Positions 59,247-64,000 of a stretch of 64,000 nt of DNA are shown piece by piece. The position numbers and the translations under genes are program-made. Each line of letters starts with the position of its first letter. The first letter of the stretch is position 1. The stretch is from a virus, in IMG/VR virus record IMGVR_UViG_3300024999_000049, positions 56,194 to 120,193 of that record; one strand, written 5' to 3'. The notes beneath the pieces were generated by a model. The model saw only the letters and a program-made list of their open reading frames with translations. It searched no databases and was not told the DNA's origin.

Positions 59247-60011
59247 ATGGCTTATCATATAGCGATTTATCGTGATAATCCTACCGTTAATTTAACAGAT
59301 GGAACAATGGTCAGTGAGAATGATTTTTATAACGCCGTAGACAGTGGGTTTATATCAATTCCTGAATCTTCATTTGCTTCTGGTAATTGGGTAAAACTTG
59401 CTGTACGTTGTAGTGTAGGACAGCAAACAGTTTTTGATTTAAATCGCCACGCTAGAATATCTCTTTCGGGGGATACTGCCAATTTATGGAGATTAGCGGA
59501 AGATGATAATGGCCTTCCTTCTAGCACACCATTAGATTGGGGATTGCCATTGGACATAATAGATATTATTGGTGACACTAATTATATATTCTGGATTCAA
59601 GCCAAATCAAATTTTGATGAAATTGTACAGAATGATAAAACTTGTGAAATCATAGCACAAGCTTTAGTGGGAACAAATGAATTTTGGACATTAAATTTTA
59701 ATGATATGACTTATAGTTCTGAAACAGGTCATTTTACTAATACAGTGACAGTGCCAGAAGATTGTGTGATATACATAGATTTTACTGGAACTATAACTCC
59801 TGATTATTTAACTGTATATATAAATGATTTTGATACGGGTGGATATGCTAGCAGTGCGTGGAGTCCAAGACTTTTTAATTTAACACAAAATGATACATTA
59901 AAATTTGAAATTAAATTATTGGATGTTGGATATTCAGATATTACAATAAAATTAGATGATGAAAATGGAAGGTTAATTTCTGATTTTAGATATACAGATA
60001 CTGGAGTTTAA
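59247..60011 (+). CDS. fibre-like protein, paralogue without the CFI-box-like tail
   Basis: 254 residues with AAAGGAGTG site. It repeats the first two domains of the 58123 protein (NPTVNLTDGTMVSENDFYNA, then WTLNFNDMTYSSETGHFTNT) and stops before the Cys-containing tail. Tandem duplication with domain loss is the simplest explanation. Confidence 0.6.
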   Translation: MAYHIAIYRDNPTVNLTDGTMVSENDFYNAVDSGFISIPESSFASGNWVKLAVRCSVGQQTVFDLNRHARISLSGDTANLWRLAEDDNGLPSSTPLDWGLPLDIIDIIGDTNYIFWIQAKSNFDEIVQNDKTCEIIAQALVGTNEFWTLNFNDMTYSSETGHFTNTVTVPEDCVIYIDFTGTITPDYLTVYINDFDTGGYASSAWSPRLFNLTQNDTLKFEIKLLDVGYSDITIKLDDENGRLISDFRYTDTGV

Positions 60012-60052
60012 TAATTTTATAAAAATAAATAATGGAAGGACTGATTTAAATT

Positions 60053-60460
60053 ATGGCTTTAATAAAACTATATAAAGACGGTGTTGTGGGAGATACATCA
60101 GGAACTTTAATATCAAGTGGAGATGGAACGTCACCAATAGATACTGGATTTATCAAGATATTATCAACAGGGGAGCAGGTGGATGACTGGATTCCAATTT
60201 GCGTTAGGACAGACTCAGGATATAAGACAATTCTCGAAAACTCAAGACATTGCAGGATATCTATAGCAACTTCCACAAATTGGCAATTAGCATTAGATAC
60301 TGGTTCTCCTATGGCTTATGGTGCATCATTAGACCTTACTTCTGAGATAACTGCGGTAAACACTTTATTCTATTTGAGGGCAAAATCTTTGAGCACAGAA
60401 GTTCCTATCAACGATAGCTCTGTAGACATACAATTGTCAGCGACCATAGGTGCTGTGTAA
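60053..60460 (+). CDS. fibre-like N-terminal domain protein, 135 aa
   Basis: Only the first domain of the paralogue set (IKLYKDGVVGDTSGTLISSG, TGFIKILSTGEQVDDWIPIC). It ends where the paralogues continue into domain 2. The stop lies directly next to the IS607-type element, so it could be a truncated 5' half of a longer gene or a natural single-domain protein. Confidence 0.6.
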   Translation: MALIKLYKDGVVGDTSGTLISSGDGTSPIDTGFIKILSTGEQVDDWIPICVRTDSGYKTILENSRHCRISIATSTNWQLALDTGSPMAYGASLDLTSEITAVNTLFYLRAKSLSTEVPINDSSVDIQLSATIGAV

Positions 60461-60490
60461 AAAGGAGTTCTAGAATAATTCTCAAAAATA

Positions 60491-60519
60491 TTGACAAATG
60501 TGTTCATAAGTGTTAAAAT
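60491..60519 (+). promoter_or_regulatory. promoter of the IS607-type element
   Basis: TTGACA at 60491-60496, 17-bp spacer, TAAAAT at 60514-60519, followed by AGGAGG and the tnpA start. Confidence 0.65.
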
Positions 60520-60539
60520 GTACTTAGGAGGATATACTT

Positions 60540-61181
60540 ATGAACAATTATAAACCACAAGATTTTGCAGAAATGTTAGGTGTGTCAGTTAAAACATTAC
60601 AAAGATGGGATATAGAAGGAAAACTTAAAGCATTTAGAACTCCATCAGATAGACGTTATTATACTCATAAACAATATGTAGAATATATGAGTGAAAGTAA
60701 ACCAGAGGGTAAAACAATTATTTATGCTAGAGTTTCTACTACTAATCAAAAAGATGATTTAAAGAACCAAGTAGAATTTTTGCAAACATTTTGTAATGCT
60801 AAAGGTTGGATTGTAGATGAAATATTTGAAGATATCGGTTCAGGACTTAATTATAATCGTAAAAAGTGGAATAAACTTCTCGAAGATTGTATGTTAGGAA
60901 CTATATCTAAAATAATAGTATCTCATAAAGATAGATTTATACGATTTGGTTTTGAATGGTTTGAAAAGTTTGTTAAATCAAATGGTGTAGATTTAATAAT
61001 TGTAAATAATGAAAAATTATCTCCACAAGAAGAAATAGTTCAAGATATTATAAGTATTTTACATGTCTTTTCATGTAGAGTTTATGGACTTAGAAAATAT
61101 AAGAAAAAAATAGAGGAGGATGCTGAATTATGCGAGCCTACAAAACAGAAATCAATCCAACCACAGAACAAAAACGAATAA
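60540..61181 (+). CDS. tnpA: IS607-family serine recombinase TnpA
   Basis: 213 residues. The N-terminal MerR-like helix-turn-helix (FAEMLGVSVKTLQRWDIEGK, then RRYYTHKQYVEYM) recognises DNA. The resolvase domain begins IIYARVSTTNQKDDLKNQVE with the catalytic Ser in ARVST, and continues FEDIGSGLNYNRKKW and VSHKDRFIRFGFEWF (Arg in the active-site helix). Family-typical length. It overlaps tnpB by 52 bases. Confidence 0.9.
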   Translation: MNNYKPQDFAEMLGVSVKTLQRWDIEGKLKAFRTPSDRRYYTHKQYVEYMSESKPEGKTIIYARVSTTNQKDDLKNQVEFLQTFCNAKGWIVDEIFEDIGSGLNYNRKKWNKLLEDCMLGTISKIIVSHKDRFIRFGFEWFEKFVKSNGVDLIIVNNEKLSPQEEIVQDIISILHVFSCRVYGLRKYKKKIEEDAELCEPTKQKSIQPQNKNE

Positions 61182-62287
61182 TTCATCAAACTCTAGGCGT
61201 TTGTAGATTTATTTATAACTTCTATCTTGGACACAATAAAGAAGTTTACGAAAAAGAGAAAAGGTTTGTTTCTGGAATGGATTTTTCAAAATGGTTGAAT
61301 AATGAATTTATTCCAAATAATCAAGATTATAAATGGATTAAAGAAGTTTCTACTAAAGCAGTAAAGCAAGCTATTATGAACGGAGAAAAGGCTTTTAAAA
61401 GATTCTTTAAAGGTGAAAGTAAATTCCCTAAATTTAAAAAGAAAAAGAGAAACAATATAAAAGCTTACTTCCCGAAAAATAATACTACTGATTGGAGTAT
61501 TAATAGACATAGATTAAAAATCCCTACACTTGGATTTGTTCAATTAAAAGAAAAAGGCTATATACCTACTAATTCAGAAGTCACTAGTGGTACTGTTTCG
61601 TATGAAGCTGGTAGATATTATGTAAGTGTATTAATAAAAGAAGAAGTAAAACAGAATAATCTTCCCTACTCAGAAAGTATAGGAATAGATTTGGGAATTA
61701 AAGAATTTGCAGTAATTAGTAATGATATTCAATATAAAAATATAAATAAGACAAAGAAAGCAAAGAAATTAGAAAAGAAACTTAAACGTGAGCAGAGACG
61801 CTTATCTAAAAAATATGAAAATAAAAAGAAAAAAGGAGGAAATGCCACGACTTCTGCAAAGAATATAAATAAACAAATACTAATAGTCCAGAAACTTCAT
61901 CAAAATCTTAAAAATATTAGACAAAACTTCGTAAATCAAATAGTTAGTGAATTGGTGAAAATCAAGCCTAAATCAATAACTATAGAAGATTTGAATATAA
62001 AAGGAATGATGAAGAATAAGCATTTATCAAAAGCAATTGCACAACAGAATTTTTATTATTTTAGAACAAAACTTGAAAATAAATGTAAACAAAATGGAAT
62101 AGAATTAAGAGTGGTTTCAAAATGGTATCCTTCAAGCAAGACATGTGCTTGTTGCGGAAACATTAAGAAAGACTTACAACTTTCCGAAAGAATTTATATT
62201 TGTGAAGAGTGTGGATATGAAAAGGATAGAGATTTAAATGCAGCAATTAATTTAAAAAATGCTAAAGAATATACAATAGCTTGTTAA
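61130..62287 (+). CDS. tnpB: TnpB, RNA-guided nuclease of the IS607-type element
   Basis: 385 residues with intact catalytic features: RuvC-I Asp 187 (GIDLGIKEF), RuvC-II Glu 286 (TIEDLNIKG), zinc ribbon CACC...CEEC (about 339-361) and RuvC-III Asp in DRDLNAAINL (366-368). N-terminal OrfB helix-turn-helix domain. TnpB uses an omega RNA from the element's right end to cut DNA and favour element retention. Ribosome site GAGGA within tnpA. Confidence 0.9.
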   Translation: MRAYKTEINPTTEQKRIIHQTLGVCRFIYNFYLGHNKEVYEKEKRFVSGMDFSKWLNNEFIPNNQDYKWIKEVSTKAVKQAIMNGEKAFKRFFKGESKFPKFKKKKRNNIKAYFPKNNTTDWSINRHRLKIPTLGFVQLKEKGYIPTNSEVTSGTVSYEAGRYYVSVLIKEEVKQNNLPYSESIGIDLGIKEFAVISNDIQYKNINKTKKAKKLEKKLKREQRRLSKKYENKKKKGGNATTSAKNINKQILIVQKLHQNLKNIRQNFVNQIVSELVKIKPKSITIEDLNIKGMMKNKHLSKAIAQQNFYYFRTKLENKCKQNGIELRVVSKWYPSSKTCACCGNIKKDLQLSERIYICEECGYEKDRDLNAAINLKNAKEYTIAC

Positions 62288-62450
62288 AATTGCGTTGTAT
62301 ATATGTACCGTGGGTCACATGGGAATTTACGCCTTTGGAGTGCTATATCAAATGTTAGTAGTATTAGTAATAATACGAGAACAGGCACGTTGAATAAGGA
62401 ATTTTCTGGATATAGATAATGAGTATGTTTGTCTATATTTTCAGTGGCAG
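62288..62450 (+). ncRNA. probable omega RNA of TnpB (3' region)
   Basis: The sequence after the tnpB stop, TATGTACCGTGGGTCACATG and GGAATTTACGCCTTTGGAG, resembles the conserved scaffold region following tnpB in many IS607 elements. The RNA usually begins inside the 3' end of tnpB and ends with the guide at the element end, so the true limits differ from those given. I did not fold it. Confidence 0.5.
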
Positions 62451-62460
62451 TTGATAAATT

Positions 62461-63207
62461 TTGAGTAATACGATAACAACATTAACTCCATCTCCTATAG
62501 CTAAATATTCAGCAAAATTACGTGGAGATTTAACACTTTGGACTTTAAATTATGTATGGACAACAGATGAAAAAGCAACGGGAAATACAGACCTTTTAAC
62601 AATACCTATAGCTTGTACTTTACATATGAATTACGTTATTACAACAGTTGATCCAATGATGATATCATGGAATAAAAATGAAGAACAAATAAATGCATAT
62701 GAAAGTGGAAACGGTTGGTTGCAACAAACATTAAGTTTTGTAGAAACTGATACATTGCGTATAGTTATGTTGCATTTTGATGGTTGCGAAGGAGATATGA
62801 CAATTAGATTAAACGATGCAAGTGGAAGAGTTATTGATGAATTTCATTATCTTTGCTTGGATGATCCTGATTGCTATCTTACAACAGCATGTGTTACTTA
62901 TAAAGGACTTCCTGATAATTGTTCTGAATTAACTGCTATGCGTTTATTACGTACACATTATGTTAATGAGGTTGGGTATGCGGAATTAATTAATGAGTAT
63001 TATGAATTAGCACCACAAATTATTCAAGGTATAGATGCAGAAATAAATCCAAATGAGATTTACGAACAGATATATCAGAGTGTAAAAATATGTGAAGTTG
63101 CTGTAAATAATGAAAATTGGGCAACAGCACATGATGAATATCTTGAAATGTATTACGAGTTAGCAGAAACATATATTACCAATTATATAAGATTGATGCC
63201 TTTATAA
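62461..63207 (+). CDS. fibre-like protein with CFI-box-like tail, N-terminus altered
   Basis: 248 residues, TTG start, no good ribosome site. Residues 20-140 match domain 2 of the 58123 protein (LTLWTLNYVWTTDEKATGNT), followed by CYLTTACVTYKGLPDNCSEL, LLRTHYVNEV and a tail nearly identical to it (YEQIYQSVKICE...). The usual first domain is missing. The gene starts directly after the IS607-type element, so the element probably disrupted it, or its first domain is the 60053 protein. Confidence 0.6.
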   Translation: MSNTITTLTPSPIAKYSAKLRGDLTLWTLNYVWTTDEKATGNTDLLTIPIACTLHMNYVITTVDPMMISWNKNEEQINAYESGNGWLQQTLSFVETDTLRIVMLHFDGCEGDMTIRLNDASGRVIDEFHYLCLDDPDCYLTTACVTYKGLPDNCSELTAMRLLRTHYVNEVGYAELINEYYELAPQIIQGIDAEINPNEIYEQIYQSVKICEVAVNNENWATAHDEYLEMYYELAETYITNYIRLMPL

Positions 63208-63228
63208 TGAAAGGCGGTGAAGTAGATA

Positions 63229-64000
63229 ATGGCAACAGTATATTTTGAATATAGAAAAGATGGACAGTCAACATGGATTGAAACTACACATCAAGAAATA
63301 ATATCTTCACAGGTTGTAGAAGCAAATATTAGTAGTTTGCTTTTAGGTAATAACTATGAATATCGTGGTGTGGTAATTGAAGATGGCAATACGGTATATG
63401 GTGATGTAGTTGAGTTTATGACATTAGGCGAAGTTTGCGTTTATGATGGAGATACATTAAGGAAATTATCACTAGATGAAATTAATAATTTTGATTCATT
63501 AAGACAATTAATTTTATCAGAAACTATCAATTTTGACACTCTTAGAAAAATTGCTTATGGTGGTTATTTTAACGGAAAGACGTATCGTAGTATTGTTAAA
63601 TATTATGAAGAGTTGTTTGATTCATTGAGAGAGCTGGTAATAGATGAGAATATTAATTTTGATTCATTAAGAGTATTGATTTTATCAGAAGTTGTTGATT
63701 TTGATAGTTTGAGACAGTTAATTATGGAAGAAATTTATAATGGAGATACGGTTCGTAAATTGATAGTAGAGGATTCTCAATTGTTTGATACATTAAGAAA
63801 GTTGATTGATGAAAGTGGATTTTCTACTGGTTTACTTAGAATTCTGAGGTCTGCAATAGTTGAAGATGAAGATGAAGGAATGGAGAATTGCTATGTATTT
63901 TTCAAAGATGCAGAATTAGCTATTTTAGGTAACTCACTTGATGTGTCTGGTTTTAGCGATTTTAATCTTGAATTATCATCAAAATTTGGTTCAAGTTTTG
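63229..64000 (+). CDS. fibre protein with acidic FDSLR repeats, 5' part
   Basis: ATG after AGGCGGTG; frame is open to the window edge (257 codons visible). Residues 1-65 are an Ig/fibronectin-like domain (VYFEYRKDGQSTWIETTHQE). Then about 9 copies of an acidic repeat (F/G)D(S/T)(L/V)R(K/Q/E)L follow, e.g. GDTLRKLSLDEINNFDSLRQ. Two copies (NGDTVRKL, NGKTYRSI) match units in the basic repeat protein at 54215. A further beta domain begins near the edge. Incomplete at the 3' end. Confidence 0.6.
   Translation, partial: MATVYFEYRKDGQSTWIETTHQEIISSQVVEANISSLLLGNNYEYRGVVIEDGNTVYGDVVEFMTLGEVCVYDGDTLRKLSLDEINNFDSLRQLILSETINFDTLRKIAYGGYFNGKTYRSIVKYYEELFDSLRELVIDENINFDSLRVLILSEVVDFDSLRQLIMEEIYNGDTVRKLIVEDSQLFDTLRKLIDESGFSTGLLRILRSAIVEDEDEGMENCYVFFKDAELAILGNSLDVSGFSDFNLELSSKFGSSF

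Larger units (their letters stand above)
60461..62460 (+). mobile_element. IS607-type element (TnpA serine recombinase plus TnpB)
   Basis: Contains a promoter, tnpA, an overlapping tnpB and a conserved tail region typical of IS607/TnpB right ends. The exact ends are not determined; IS607 elements lack terminal inverted repeats and make little or no target duplication. Outer limits given are those of the flanking fibre genes. Its codon and ribosome-site style is like that of the phage. Confidence 0.75.

Noticed and set aside
1-64000. tRNA genes
   Set aside because: No cloverleaf-like segment with the usual T-loop and anticodon features was noticed on either strand; a tRNA search program could overturn this.

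Overview
The window looks like part of a tailed double-stranded DNA phage, or phage-plasmid, of a low-GC Firmicute. It is very AT-rich and gene-dense. Ribosome binding sites are strong AGGAGG types, TTG and GTG starts are frequent, promoters are sigma-A-like, and there is a head module of ClpP-type protease, small and large terminase subunits, portal, scaffold-like protein and major capsid protein. No integrase, tRNA gene or CRISPR array was seen, and no tape-measure protein lies inside the window.

Layout. (1) 1-16.1 kb: a leftward (minus-strand) early-type arm of about 50 mostly tiny genes. Few are recognisable: an ArdC-like antirestriction protein, a Cro/XRE-type regulator and some common Firmicute-phage accessory families. 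The heptamer ATAACAG, read on the transcribed-sense strand, occurs about 55 times here, almost always in this one orientation, and often in or next to intergenic hairpins. Two genes carry a frameshift in a poly-A run. (2) 16.1-18.9 kb: a gene-free divergent control region with opposing promoters, two inverted perfect DnaA boxes, 17-bp-spaced iteron-like repeats and a flip from G+T-rich to A+C-rich sequence near 17.4 kb. It is a good candidate replication origin. At its right end are a promoter-hairpin unit (possible small RNA), a second promoter, a boxA-like element and twin 16-bp repeats. (3) 18.9-32.6 kb: rightward middle genes, including a RepL-like DNA-binding protein, a CoiA-like nuclease, a radical-SAM protein, a SLOG-fold protein, a YonO/RdRP-like RNA polymerase, a beta-CASP nuclease and a calcineurin-like phosphoesterase. 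(4) 32.6-64 kb: packaging, head, neck, tail and fibre/spike genes, interrupted by four free-standing homing endonucleases and one IS607-type element with TnpA and TnpB.

How the parts may work together. A host-type promoter pair would start both arms. The phage polymerase could then read later rightward genes, several of which follow a recurring AAATATAATA-type intergenic element. The most unusual signal is a shared RNA architecture in front of the four homing endonuclease genes: an outer stem encloses two hairpins, and the second hairpin loop is complementary to a purine-rich strand just upstream of the start. The pairing is kept although the sequences differ. The second most unusual is the orientation-locked ATAACAG heptamer of the left arm. 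All functions are read from sequence patterns by eye; no database search or folding program was run.
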